From a virus, in the IMG/VR virus record IMGVR_UViG_3300047476_001238, positions 79,712-137,196 of that record: a DNA stretch of 57,485 bases. One strand, given 5' to 3'. The position numbers and the translations under genes were made by a program. Each line of letters opens with the position of its first letter. Position 1 is the first letter of the stretch. The notes under the pieces are model-generated. The model saw only the letters and a list, made by a program, of their open reading frames with translations. It did not search any database and was not told the origin of the DNA. Below are positions 14,432-22,818 of this stretch, in pieces.

Positions 14432-17400
14432 TTATTTTTTTGCCCTTCCAGCTAACCATAAAATATCTTTAAGTTCAGTATTTACCGATTCGGGAACTCG
14501 TATTGTTTCCCGATCAGCGGGCGGGCGTCGATTACCAGTAAGGGTATCAATTCCTTGATTCCATTTATCAACAAATGATTCTGGTTCTTGAGTTGATAGA
14601 TTTGGACTGATTTTTTCTAATTCTTTTCTGGCTTTTTCGTCGTCTATCTTTTTCTGTAGTTCTGCCTTGGCACGCTCAATATCTTGTTTGTCACTTGTGC
14701 CTGTTCCCCATGGCTTCCCAGTTCCAGAAACAACAGGAGTGCCGTCGGTGGAACGTAATACATCTGCGGGCTTACTACTAGCTAGACTAGCTGCAGAGGC
14801 AGAATCATCGGATGATACATCAAATCCGTGTATCCATAACTTGGCATCTCTAAGTCTTCTTTCGCGTTCCTCTGGAGATAATGCATCCATTTCTTTTCGT
14901 ATAGGATCCCACAACTCGTCGCTTTTTATTTCATCGGCGGTACGCGGTGCGGGTCTCACATCAGGATCCTGGCTTAATATTCTTTCTAGATCATCTGCAC
15001 GGCGTAATTTGGCTCTAGCACTTGCTTGGGCGTCTGCTGCTGCTTTATAACCTGCGCCAATTTTACTACCACTAGCATCTAAGTCTGCTTGTGATGGTCT
15101 GCTGACTTTTACCTTGGGAGCAACTTCATCAGCATAGTCAGTTGTGAATTGTGCTTCTTTACCAGTGACCGGATCTTTGAAAGTAAATGTTCCGCCACTG
15201 CCTTTACCAGTGTCCTGAATTTGTTTTGCTCTAGCTGCTGCAAATGCTTTTTCAAACTCTTTGCGAACATTAACTTTGGTATCTGCATCTGCCTTAGGTT
15301 CGGCATCTGCCTTTGGTTCTGACACTACCTTTGTACTTTTCTTTTCTTTCTTATCTACTGTTGCTACAGAAGCAGGTACTGCCGCAGGAGGTTCTGATTT
15401 GGCTGGAACTGTTGCTGTACTCACTCCCTTTGCAGGCTTAGCTAAGTCGGAGTCTGCTTTTGCAGATTGCGGTCCTATAGCAGGTACACTACTAGCGCGA
15501 CCAGACACAGACTGTTGCGTTGTTGTCTTTTCTGCTTTTTTGGTTGTTTTACCAGGTTCAATTACATTGCCAAAATCATCAACTGCTGGCATCTCTTTAG
15601 GTACTGGCGACGACTTTTTAGGTGTTTGTGTTTTTTCATCATTCCACCATTTTTGAAGTCTGTCGGCGATAGATCCTGGTTCTGTAGTTATAGAAATTTT
15701 AGTGTCAGTTCCTTTGTCTGAAGCTGCTTTATCCTTTGCGTAATCTTGCTTTAATTTCTCTAGCTGTTGTTTAAGTTCGCCTGTTTTCTTTCCTGCTGCT
15801 TCTGCTTGTTTAATAATGTTTTCAAGCTCTTTAACAGGATCTTTATAATTTTGTAATTGCTTATTGATTTTTGCCAATTCTGCTGCATCTGGGGCTCTTG
15901 GAGTCTTCCCGGAGCGATCGGCTTTTTCTGGCCCACCTTGATTGGATGGAAGTTCACCAGCAACTGCACTACCAATTGGTAGCATGTTAGTGATATTTTT
16001 AGCAATAGTTTTGTATCCTTTGGGATCAAGATGCAAATTCATTGGATCCTTTTTTGAGGCAGGTCCCAAATCAACTATTGGCGCTATTGTTTGTCCTTGT
16101 GTCATTGCTTGGCGCAACTGATCGCGCATTTGCTTTGTCTTGGGATTGTCAGTGGCAGTAGGTAATAAATGAACCACTTGAAGACCACGAGCTTTGGCAG
16201 CAGCAATCAGTTTGTTTACTTGACTGGTGATAACTTCTGGCTTGGCCGACGCAACATCGTTGCCTCCTCCGCTAATGGCCACAACACTACCTGGAGGAAT
16301 TTTTTCTATATTGGCCAAATGAACTTTAAACTGCTTGGGATCTAGTATACTGGCTCCACGATAGGCCATGCTTTTGTCCCACTGTTCGCCACCATAACCA
16401 GCCACACCCTGTGCTTGACTGTCGCCCACAGCATAATACCCTGGTCTTGCTGCTTTGGTGTCCCGCTTGGGTTCTGCGGTTTTTTGATCAACTCGTGCTA
16501 CTTGTGTTCCATCAATGCTGGTATCAATACCGTGAATCTGTTTAAGATCAGCAACTTGATCGTTTACCCATTTCCAACTTTTTGGTCCGTATCCTTGTTT
16601 GATTTCTGTTGCAGGTAAACTGGCCCATTGGCTTTTTAATTTTTTTACTGCATTTGTGTAGTCGCCTTTTAGTACAGAATCTAATGCACCTCGGTCGGCA
16701 ATCATTTGTATTGCAATTTTGTCTTGCGATTCCGGTCCAAAATCTTTAAGGCCTAATTTTTTAGAGTAAGGACCCCAATTGGCTCCCATAATTTGGTATT
16801 TACCGGCTGCATCACTAGGTATTGTTTTACCGCGTGATTTTAAATAAACTGTTTTGTTAGGATGCGAACTGAAGTCGTTGAATTTGCCGCCACCTACAAG
16901 TGTATTGTAATTGGTATTACCTTCTGCTCTTGCTATTAGATCCAGCATAACACGGATATTAGGATTTGTTCTAAGATCGTCTAAATCTAGTTCCTTTCGT
17001 TCCGACAGTTGAGCTTTGTAATCAAGATACTTTTCTGCTAATGTTTTTTCTTTACCCGCAGGTGCTTTGCCTTGTGGCGGCAAGTCTTTGATTGGAGATT
17101 CTGGTTCGGCTGCAGGTTTTTGAGGTGCAGGCGATGCCGGTGCCGGTTGATCTGTCGCTGGTGCAGGCGCTGGTGCTGATTGTTGCGTGTTTTGTTTATC
17201 TATAATGTCAGACAGTAATTCGCCTTCTTCGCCTTTTTTAATAATATCTTTTTCTGGTCCTCGGCGCCACCAGTCTATACCTTTTTGAACCACATCTGGT
17301 CCATAATAAAATCCGGTGCCCAGTGCCGCACCAGACCCACCCCACCGTAATCCTGTGCCTAATGCTTTTTTGCCAAACTCTTTTGCTGCACCTGTCAATG

Positions 17401-18175
17401 TTCCGCGCTCGAGTTCGCGCATCTTTAAAAGAGTGTCTAACTGTTGAGCGTGTTTGGCTGCATATTCTGGTCCCATGGCCGCTACTCTATCTGAGTAGGC
17501 CTTATCAGTCTCAAGACGTCCTCTTTTTGGTAATTCTACAGTTGTTGATGGTTCTCCGACTATTGGCGTATCGCCATCTGATTTTGGTTTCCCGCGACGA
17601 TCAATAACTTTAACTTCTTTTTCTGCTCGACGTGCTGCTTCTTCTTCTGCTCTAGCAATAGCATCGCGTTCAGCTGCGCTTAAAGGTGGCTTGGGTTCAA
17701 TACGAGGAGGAGCTTCGGGTGCACCTTTTCTAAGATTTTTAATCCAGTCCATGGCCATTGAGCCATATTTTTTAGGATTAAAAAGTATGTCTCTCAATCC
17801 GGCTTCGTCAAGCTGACCTGACTGTTCAAGACGATCTAGTTCTTCAAATCCCTCAGGTAAAAAACTAGGATCGTATTCTTGATTCTTTATTGAATCGTAA
17901 TACTCTTTACCAAGATTTACCCAGCCGCCTTTTTCTTTAGCATAATCACGCAATTGGTTTAGCGCATCAAGACCATAACTAGCCGCAGTAGCACCTCCGT
18001 GTGGTATAAAACCAATTCCAGTGGCTGCACCAGCAATGCCTGCACCAAGGTAATCGCCTTGTCCTGCTCTGATTGCAGCATCAACAAAACCAACACCCGG
18101 GGCTGACTTTTTTAAAACTTTAACAGCATCCCCTTCGTTAAGAGGCGACTGCTTGGCTATTTCATGGATTTTCAT
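14432..18175 (-). CDS. 1247-aa multidomain protein: lambda-R-like transglycosylase plus SGNH hydrolase
   Basis: The N-terminus MKIHEIAKQSPLNEG is CTS-like with an LNE|G cleavage-type site. A Gly/Ala-rich hydrophobic segment follows (about 25-75). A second Gly-rich stretch lies near 265-290. At about 405-555 there is a lambda endolysin R-like lytic transglycosylase: ARAEGNTNY (catalytic Glu near 417), VGGGKFNDFSSHP, AGKYQIMGANW and ESQDKIAIQMI. At about 578-730 there is an SGNH/GDSL hydrolase: VGDSQ, ISGGGNDV and a catalytic His in NLHLDPKGY. The last 500 residues are disordered and Lys/Ala/Asp-rich and end ILWLAGRAKK. The combination suggests a virion-borne enzyme that opens peptidoglycan and de-esterifies envelope sugars during entry. 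It overlaps its upstream neighbour by 4 nt. Confidence 0.8.
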   Translation of the reverse strand: MKIHEIAKQSPLNEGDAVKVLKKSAPGVGFVDAAIRAGQGDYLGAGIAGAATGIGFIPHGGATAASYGLDALNQLRDYAKEKGGWVNLGKEYYDSIKNQEYDPSFLPEGFEELDRLEQSGQLDEAGLRDILFNPKKYGSMAMDWIKNLRKGAPEAPPRIEPKPPLSAAERDAIARAEEEAARRAEKEVKVIDRRGKPKSDGDTPIVGEPSTTVELPKRGRLETDKAYSDRVAAMGPEYAAKHAQQLDTLLKMRELERGTLTGAAKEFGKKALGTGLRWGGSGAALGTGFYYGPDVVQKGIDWWRRGPEKDIIKKGEEGELLSDIIDKQNTQQSAPAPAPATDQPAPASPAPQKPAAEPESPIKDLPPQGKAPAGKEKTLAEKYLDYKAQLSERKELDLDDLRTNPNIRVMLDLIARAEGNTNYNTLVGGGKFNDFSSHPNKTVYLKSRGKTIPSDAAGKYQIMGANWGPYSKKLGLKDFGPESQDKIAIQMIADRGALDSVLKGDYTNAVKKLKSQWASLPATEIKQGYGPKSWKWVNDQVADLKQIHGIDTSIDGTQVARVDQKTAEPKRDTKAARPGYYAVGDSQAQGVAGYGGEQWDKSMAYRGASILDPKQFKVHLANIEKIPPGSVVAISGGGNDVASAKPEVITSQVNKLIAAAKARGLQVVHLLPTATDNPKTKQMRDQLRQAMTQGQTIAPIVDLGPASKKDPMNLHLDPKGYKTIAKNITNMLPIGSAVAGELPSNQGGPEKADRSGKTPRAPDAAELAKINKQLQNYKDPVKELENIIKQAEAAGKKTGELKQQLEKLKQDYAKDKAASDKGTDTKISITTEPGSIADRLQKWWNDEKTQTPKKSSPVPKEMPAVDDFGNVIEPGKTTKKAEKTTTQQSVSGRASSVPAIGPQSAKADSDLAKPAKGVSTATVPAKSEPPAAVPASVATVDKKEKKSTKVVSEPKADAEPKADADTKVNVRKEFEKAFAAARAKQIQDTGKGSGGTFTFKDPVTGKEAQFTTDYADEVAPKVKVSRPSQADLDASGSKIGAGYKAAADAQASARAKLRRADDLERILSQDPDVRPAPRTADEIKSDELWDPIRKEMDALSPEERERRLRDAKLWIHGFDVSSDDSASAASLASSKPADVLRSTDGTPVVSGTGKPWGTGTSDKQDIERAKAELQKKIDDEKARKELEKISPNLSTQEPESFVDKWNQGIDTLTGNRRPPADRETIRVPESVNTELKDILWLAGRAKK

Positions 18176-18966
18176 TTTGCAAATTTGTCTTTCTTGGGAC
18201 GGCCACGGCCTTTCTTTGCTACCTCACCTGTTTCATTGTCTGTGTCTGGTTCGTCTTTTTGTGCTGATCCACCATAACGTTTACCGGCTTTGATTCCACT
18301 ACCGCCGCTGGGCTGAGGGCCGCTGCGTTCTTTGGCAGCTTTCATCATGTCGTCCCATCCCTCGTGTACTGGCTCCATTTCGCCGTCGCCGTCTAGGTCA
18401 GCTTGCTTTAAACCTTGTGCTCTGGCTTTTGCAAGATTGCCTGAAAACTTATTACCTTCAGTTTTCTTGTCTTTCTTGGCGCCTGCAATTTTGTCTGCGT
18501 AAGTAATTTTGTCTTTGGGCTCAGCTAACGCTGCAAACTTCTTTTGTGCAGGTGACAGCATGTCTTCGTTGTATTCACCTTCATCCATCTTGTCGTGTTT
18601 AGCACGAATCTTGGCCATTTTTTCTTTGCTAGCACCATCGCGCCCAGCTTGTTGTAGGGCCTTCATGCCTTGCTCGCCGTATTTCTTTTTACCCAAGTAA
18701 GCTTGTAAGCCGCTTTCTTCCATCTCGCGTTCGCTCAATTGTTTTTTGTGATTGTTGTATTTCTCTGCCAACTGTTTTTCAACACGAGCAACTGCTTCGC
18801 CAATAGCACCTTTACTTTTTTCTTTGGCAGCTTTTTTCAATGGTTCTTTCTTGTCACTATCTTTATCAAGGAAATCAGGCTTGGCTTTTTTGCCTTCATT
18901 TAGGCTCTGCTTGGGTGCTTCTAGGTTTTCCATCTTCTTTAAGATGTCATAGATATTGTTGCTCAT
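18172..18966 (-). CDS. Lys-rich putative internal protein with AT-hook-like tail and EF-hand-like loop
   Basis: This 264-residue, highly charged, largely disordered protein starts with an amphipathic tag (IYDILKKMENLE) and an SLNEG site that fits gp21-type cleavage. LAEKYNNHKKQLSER is nearly repeated in the adjacent 1247-residue protein (LAEKYLDYKAQLSER). LSPAQKKFAALAEPKDKITY is a helical segment. DLDGDGEMEPVH has the spacing of an EF-hand calcium loop. The C-terminus KKGRGRPKKDK is an AT-hook-like minor-groove-binding motif. An HEGWDD element is shared with the 785-residue protein. The features suggest a DNA-associated core protein. It overlaps both neighbours by 4 nt. Confidence 0.65.
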   Translation of the reverse strand: MSNNIYDILKKMENLEAPKQSLNEGKKAKPDFLDKDSDKKEPLKKAAKEKSKGAIGEAVARVEKQLAEKYNNHKKQLSEREMEESGLQAYLGKKKYGEQGMKALQQAGRDGASKEKMAKIRAKHDKMDEGEYNEDMLSPAQKKFAALAEPKDKITYADKIAGAKKDKKTEGNKFSGNLAKARAQGLKQADLDGDGEMEPVHEGWDDMMKAAKERSGPQPSGGSGIKAGKRYGGSAQKDEPDTDNETGEVAKKGRGRPKKDKFAK

Positions 18967-19586
18967 TTGTTTTTTCCTTTAATGGGTGGTAATTTATTTT
19001 GTTGGCTTCCTACCGGGCTCTTAGTGCCTTGTGGTAGTGCATTAGTTGTTTGCGCTGGCTTGGTTCTTTCGCTGGCACGGGTTGAAGTTAATTCTGGCTC
19101 TTTAAATCCAGTTAACTTAGGTGACTGTGCGTCTAGTTCTTTTAATAAACTGTCTTTGCGTTTGTCGCCCACTAGGTCCTGTCCGCCAGGAACGTCTTGA
19201 AGTTCACTGTCCAATAGCAATGACCCTTCGTGGTCTTTGCCATATGCTTCAGCATAATCATTTTGATCGGCTTGTTGTTTACCGTAAACACAAACCCACT
19301 CAGCTTGCATGCCGGTGCGCTCTTTTAACAGTTGTGCAATTTGTACACTGGTTGTGGGGTAAGCAACTGTGGCTTCAAACTGCCAGCATTCGCAAGGTCC
19401 CCATTTTGGAAACTCTCTGTGTTCTTGTACGGGCATACTTTTTGGTGCGGTAATATCTACCAGCTCGTACGCATCAAGAGCATTCTTAATTTCTTCCATA
19501 ATATCTTTAGGATCTTGCTTTGCTACTTTGATCCTAAAAGCATAATTTGAATTTCGTTCGGCTATATAATCGTGAAGACTTTTCAT
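18963..19586 (-). CDS. Putative virion-internal protein with CTS-like tag and small globular domain
   Basis: This 207-residue protein begins MKSLHDYIAERN, very close to the T4 capsid-targeting consensus, with a YIAE cleavage-type site. Residues about 14-105 look globular with alternating strands and helices (AFRIKVAKQDPKDI, ELVDITAPK, WQFEATVAYPTTSVQIAQLL, AEWVCVY), possibly ferredoxin-like. The last 80 residues are a disordered Pro/Thr/Lys tail. Similar domains occur in cyanophage structural proteins, as far as I can recall. It is the first gene of the tagged cassette, with a CATAAATA late-promoter-like octamer 24 nt upstream. Confidence 0.6.
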   Translation of the reverse strand: MKSLHDYIAERNSNYAFRIKVAKQDPKDIMEEIKNALDAYELVDITAPKSMPVQEHREFPKWGPCECWQFEATVAYPTTSVQIAQLLKERTGMQAEWVCVYGKQQADQNDYAEAYGKDHEGSLLLDSELQDVPGGQDLVGDKRKDSLLKELDAQSPKLTGFKEPELTSTRASERTKPAQTTNALPQGTKSPVGSQQNKLPPIKGKNK

Positions 19587-19609
19587 AGGTTTTATCCTGT
19601 TTTATAGAG

Positions 19610-19617
19610 TATTTATG
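19610..19617 (-). promoter_or_regulatory. Late-promoter-like octamer CATAAATA (internal-protein cassette)
   Basis: It lies 24 nt upstream of the ATG at 19586, leaving room for an AGGAT ribosome site in an 18-nt leader. It overlaps the end of the upstream gene. Confidence 0.45.
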
Positions 19618-20110
19618 TGTTTTTGTTCTTTTGGAGAATCTGTTCCAGTAGTGCATTGCGATCCAGCACAATACCTTGTCCATCTATAGGACGATCCTCG
19701 GGACTATCTTTGCTCATTTGATGATCTAATCTGGCCTTTTGTAGCTGTAATTGTACCATACGCAGCTTCTTGTCCATCTTGGCTGTTTTTGCAGTAATAG
19801 CATGCCCCAACAGTGTGCCGGCAGTTTGAAATACTACCCCGCCAAAACGCGGATCCATATTCATTCCTAGGTCCATTAGATCTTCAAACTTGCTTTTTGC
19901 TAAGTCAGCCAGTTCATCCATTTCTTCGTCGCTGGCTTCAAGATCGCGCACAGTGGGCAACGCTATATCAATCTTGTCTATAGCATCATCAACCCTGGCA
20001 ATGATGTCTTTGTTTTCGGCAATTGTTTTGAGTGCGTCATCGGACTCTGCAGAATCTGTTGACGGGAGATCTGTGGGTAGATCAAATAGTTCAGATAATT
20101 TTTTGGTCAT
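19613..20110 (-). CDS. Possible terminase small subunit (gp16-like)
   Basis: This 165-residue, mainly helical acidic protein has an N-terminal KLSELFDLPTD tag-like segment. A central FGGVVFQTAGTLLGHAITAKTAKMDKKLRMVQLQLQ portion forms two long helices. Its size (T4 gp16 is about 164 residues), the central helical hairpin and the location among head-completion genes fit a small terminase subunit, which recognises DNA and stimulates gp17. No residue-level signature proves it; a small chaperone or core protein is the alternative. A GGTAAATA octamer lies 6 nt before the ATG. Confidence 0.5.
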   Translation of the reverse strand: MTKKLSELFDLPTDLPSTDSAESDDALKTIAENKDIIARVDDAIDKIDIALPTVRDLEASDEEMDELADLAKSKFEDLMDLGMNMDPRFGGVVFQTAGTLLGHAITAKTAKMDKKLRMVQLQLQKARLDHQMSKDSPEDRPIDGQGIVLDRNALLEQILQKNKNT

Positions 20111-20115
20111 GCTCG

Positions 20116-20123
20116 TATTTACC
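20116..20123 (-). promoter_or_regulatory. Late-promoter-like octamer GGTAAATA in a small inverted repeat
   Basis: The octamer sits largely in the loop between GCTCG (20111-20115) and CGAGC (20123-20127). T4 spacing would place the transcription start exactly at the ATG (20110). Confidence 0.35.
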
Positions 20124-20556
20124 GAGCTCGTCCTTGATGAAACATATCATTTTCTGTTAGTACCCGGAATCGCAGTCCGTTTTGGCTGCACCAGGCTTGT
20201 GCAGCTTGCCATTTATACATGTTCAATACTGCTGCTGCTTGATCTCTAGCACTACGTGCTTCTTGTAAGTTTGTTTGTTTATTTGGTTTAATTTCAATCA
20301 GCTCGCCAAATTTTTCACCATTTTTGTTTACATACATGATCATGAAATCAGGTACGTAGATTGTGTTCTTGTTTGTAAACGGATTACGATAGGGAATGTG
20401 TATAGCTTCACTGGCCCATTGCAACACTGCTGGATTGGTATCACAGAAGCGCATGAAAGTATGTTCCCAACTGCTTCTGAAATGCGGAACTTTCTTTCCC
20501 ACATACTTGTCTGGGTTCATGATTTGATAGAACCCGTTTGCAAACTTTGCAGCCAT
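20119..20556 (-). CDS. 4: Head completion protein (gp4-like, TnsA/restriction-nuclease-type fold)
   Basis: This 145-residue protein has the strongly conserved features of T4 gp4 (gp50/65) head completion proteins: FRSSWEHTFMRF, IPYRNPF, IYVPDFMIMYV, ELIEIKPNKQT, VLNMYKWQAAQAWC and FRVLTE. The E...PD...EIK pattern is that of a PD-(D/E)xK-type nuclease fold. In T4 the protein acts after packaging to make heads competent for tail joining. Its ATG overlaps the upstream stop in TAATG. Confidence 0.88.
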   Translation of the reverse strand: MAAKFANGFYQIMNPDKYVGKKVPHFRSSWEHTFMRFCDTNPAVLQWASEAIHIPYRNPFTNKNTIYVPDFMIMYVNKNGEKFGELIEIKPNKQTNLQEARSARDQAAAVLNMYKWQAAQAWCSQNGLRFRVLTENDMFHQGRAR

Positions 20557-20951
20557 TATGGTCTAATAGATCTTTGTATATATTTGTTAACTTGAGGCTG
20601 GTTGCTTAACCCTAGGTAGCTGGTACCTTTGCGTTCAAAATTTAAAAACATCGCTGTGTATGCATCAAGTTCGCCTTTTGGCAGTTTTTGAAATTCTTTC
20701 AATGTTTCCATTGGATTAAGTCCTTGCTTGACACTGGTATATATAACCGCACTGGCAAGAGCTCGAGCCGATTCTTTGTTGTCTGTGACTTGTTCAAAAT
20801 ATGCCACAATAGCTGAATCAACGTTGCTGCTGACTTCAACTGGTATTTCAAAAAAATTATTAAAATACTTGTTGGTATCTTTTGTCTCAATAGCATTTAA
20901 ATTGATTTGTCCTAGATTGGTAGGTTCTTTTGCTCGTATTAAATTGGCCAT
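20556..20951 (-). CDS. Conserved T4-like phage protein of unknown function (131 aa)
   Basis: This helical acidic protein contains ESARALASAVIYTSVKQGLNPMETLKEFQKLP, LDAYTAMFLNFER and TSYLGL. The NPMETLxEFQKLPKGELDAY pattern is one I associate with a conserved gene near gp4 in cyanophage-type T4-like phages, but no function is established. It starts 1 nt after the upstream stop and its stop overlaps the gp4 ATG, so it is co-translated with head completion protein. Confidence 0.65.
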   Translation of the reverse strand: MANLIRAKEPTNLGQINLNAIETKDTNKYFNNFFEIPVEVSSNVDSAIVAYFEQVTDNKESARALASAVIYTSVKQGLNPMETLKEFQKLPKGELDAYTAMFLNFERKGTSYLGLSNQPQVNKYIQRSIRP

Positions 20952-20952
20952 A

Positions 20953-21135
20953 TCAATCTTTCATTATTTTTTGATTGCTGGGCACTCGAGGAATAGTGGT
21001 ACCCATTGAGCTGGTATTTGTTGATTCCAGGTATTTTTCCTGTGTGATCCGATCTGCGTTTGCCTGCTGTTCTGCAGTAAGGCCGCTGCTATTTCCAAAT
21101 AGTGTAGTTGAAAAAATTTGACTGTTTGCTGTCAT
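20953..21135 (-). CDS. Small hydrophilic protein (60 aa), unknown
   Basis: Starting at the ATG one base after the upstream stop (21135) gives MTANSQIFSTTLFGNS followed by a polar, probably disordered Thr/Ser/Asn-rich chain. The longer frame from 21183 would lie inside the upstream gene and is not favoured. Not recognised. Position between a tail-tube-associated protein and head-completion genes suggests a virion or assembly role. Confidence 0.5.
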   Translation of the reverse strand: MTANSQIFSTTLFGNSSGLTAEQQANADRITQEKYLESTNTSSMGTTIPRVPSNQKIMKD

Positions 21136-21136
21136 T

Positions 21137-22792
21137 TTATGTGTTCTCTGGGTTAGTTGAGCGTCCCACTTGATTGCCAGCATAGCTAAGTGCCGGTTGC
21201 GGATTACCGTTATCTACAAACTGTTTGGCTTCATTGCTGGCCAAGTTAGTAAATGCCACTGATGTGGTACTGGTTCCTGGTATCACTGTTCTATTGTACG
21301 GTGTCTGTGCCAATGGACTGGTTGATGTCACTTCAGTCGCTGTACCAGTTGTAAACGTTGGTGTGGTTGCACCAGGGCCTGTAGTATAATATGATCTATA
21401 AGCATCAGCCTGTTCTTTGTTCTTCTTTTCTTGTTCGGCTTTTGCTTTGGCTTCTCTTTCTTTTGCCACTTTCTGCAGCGATGCGCCAAAGCTAAAGAAG
21501 TCCAACGGCGAACTGCTAGACACTGCTTGTAATGCTTCAGTATTACTGGTTTCTGCGGGTTTTTCAATATTCACTGTTTTATCCAATGAGCCACCGGTGA
21601 TCTGATTCTTGTTGTTGACCAATAGACCAGCTATAGCAAGACCGGCTCCTATTTCTGGTTTACCGGCAATGGCCAATGCTGCGCCACCTCCTATTAGTCC
21701 TGTACCAAGACTGATACTTGATCCATTGCTGTTAACGCTGCCAGGAGCTACCCCGGCTTCGCCCGGTGTTGTTGATGGAGTTCGGCCAGGTCTATTTGCT
21801 AAACTTCCAGCAGCTGGAATAAAGAATCTATCTCTTGGGTCTCTTCCGTTTAATATGTCCATGCCGGATGTTAAAAGCTCTGCACTGGCAAGACCTTTGA
21901 GGTCAACATTTTTGTTTTTGTTGTATGATCTGAATAGGCCAAATGCTCCCGCGGCGGGATTTCTAACAAATCCATCAAGTGCTGAAACTATACCACCTGG
22001 ACCAAGTATACTGTTAGTACCTCCACCAGCTGCCGTTAACGGACTAGGCGACTTGTCATAATGTAAATCTGCAAATCCTTTTACAGTATTTTTTGTCACA
22101 TAACCACTGGCATATAACATTGTGGTGTACGCTAGTGTCATTGAATGTTCAAGTCCGCCATTGCTGCTGGCATTGTGATTGCCGTGACTGAACTGAACAA
22201 TCATGGGATTAACCAATGTGTATTCGCTGAATTTTTTCTGGTGTAAACTATAAATTCTAATAGCCTGGATATACTGCGGACCGTTAACTCCACCACCGTT
22301 TCTTGGAGTATATCCAAAATTATTTAAAATATCTCTTTGCCCAAGTCTATACTGACTTTTTGAATGATACAAAGGATGCACGGTTCCTGCACTGTCTGAA
22401 TAGCTAGCATCCATATCTCTATAGTAGTGATTAAAATAATCAAACCATAGATTTCTAACTACATCAGACTGATCGTCGTGAAATGTTATTTGTACTGTGT
22501 CGTATTTTACTTTGGTTTGTACAACTTCTGGTCTGTTGTACATGTTGAATGTTTTTGTGTCAATGCTGAATTTGGGAAGATCAACTGATTTGACCAGCAT
22601 GCCAGCTTCAAGTACTCGATCTCTGGCAACTTTTGTCAGTGTAGGATCTAGATCAAAATAAACATGATACAACCAGTCGTACTTTGGGCTCAGTGCGTAG
22701 TTGTTGTCAACATACAATCTACTGGCGTGCTTAAAATCTTTAATCTGGTCGCCAGTGGCCAATTGTGTCAAAAAGCCGTCAAAAATTCCCAT
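21137..22792 (-). CDS. Tail tube/baseplate-associated virion protein
   Basis: This 551-residue protein has an N-terminal 240-residue domain: FKHASRLYVDNNYALSPK, WLYHVYFDLDP, VKSVDLPKFSIDTKTFNMYNR, VKYDTVQITFHDD and VRNLWFDYFNHYYRD. This resembles the gp19-adjacent structural protein of cyanophage-type T4-like phages and has the strand pattern of tail-tube-like folds, possibly a tube-baseplate initiator analogous to gp48/gp54. The C-terminal half is Gly/Ser/Thr-rich with a hydrophobic GGAALAIAGKPEIGAGLAIA stretch and a Lys/Glu coiled coil. It lies directly downstream of gp19, separated by a terminator and a CATAAATA octamer, so it is a separate transcription unit. Confidence 0.65.
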   Translation of the reverse strand: MGIFDGFLTQLATGDQIKDFKHASRLYVDNNYALSPKYDWLYHVYFDLDPTLTKVARDRVLEAGMLVKSVDLPKFSIDTKTFNMYNRPEVVQTKVKYDTVQITFHDDQSDVVRNLWFDYFNHYYRDMDASYSDSAGTVHPLYHSKSQYRLGQRDILNNFGYTPRNGGGVNGPQYIQAIRIYSLHQKKFSEYTLVNPMIVQFSHGNHNASSNGGLEHSMTLAYTTMLYASGYVTKNTVKGFADLHYDKSPSPLTAAGGGTNSILGPGGIVSALDGFVRNPAAGAFGLFRSYNKNKNVDLKGLASAELLTSGMDILNGRDPRDRFFIPAAGSLANRPGRTPSTTPGEAGVAPGSVNSNGSSISLGTGLIGGGAALAIAGKPEIGAGLAIAGLLVNNKNQITGGSLDKTVNIEKPAETSNTEALQAVSSSSPLDFFSFGASLQKVAKEREAKAKAEQEKKNKEQADAYRSYYTTGPGATTPTFTTGTATEVTSTSPLAQTPYNRTVIPGTSTTSVAFTNLASNEAKQFVDNGNPQPALSYAGNQVGRSTNPENT

Positions 22793-22808
22793 AATATACC
22801 TTTTAAAA

Positions 22809-22816
22809 TATTTATG
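22809..22816 (-). promoter_or_regulatory. Late-promoter-like octamer CATAAATA
   Basis: It lies 17 nt upstream of the ATG at 22792 and directly after the gp19 terminator. The AAAAGG ribosome site sits between. Confidence 0.45.
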
Positions 22817-22818
22817 CC

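Noticed and set aside
21609-22061. 150-codon plus-strand open frame
   Set aside because: Antisense to the Gly/Ala-rich part of the 551-aa tail protein; no start signal and Pro-rich complement composition.
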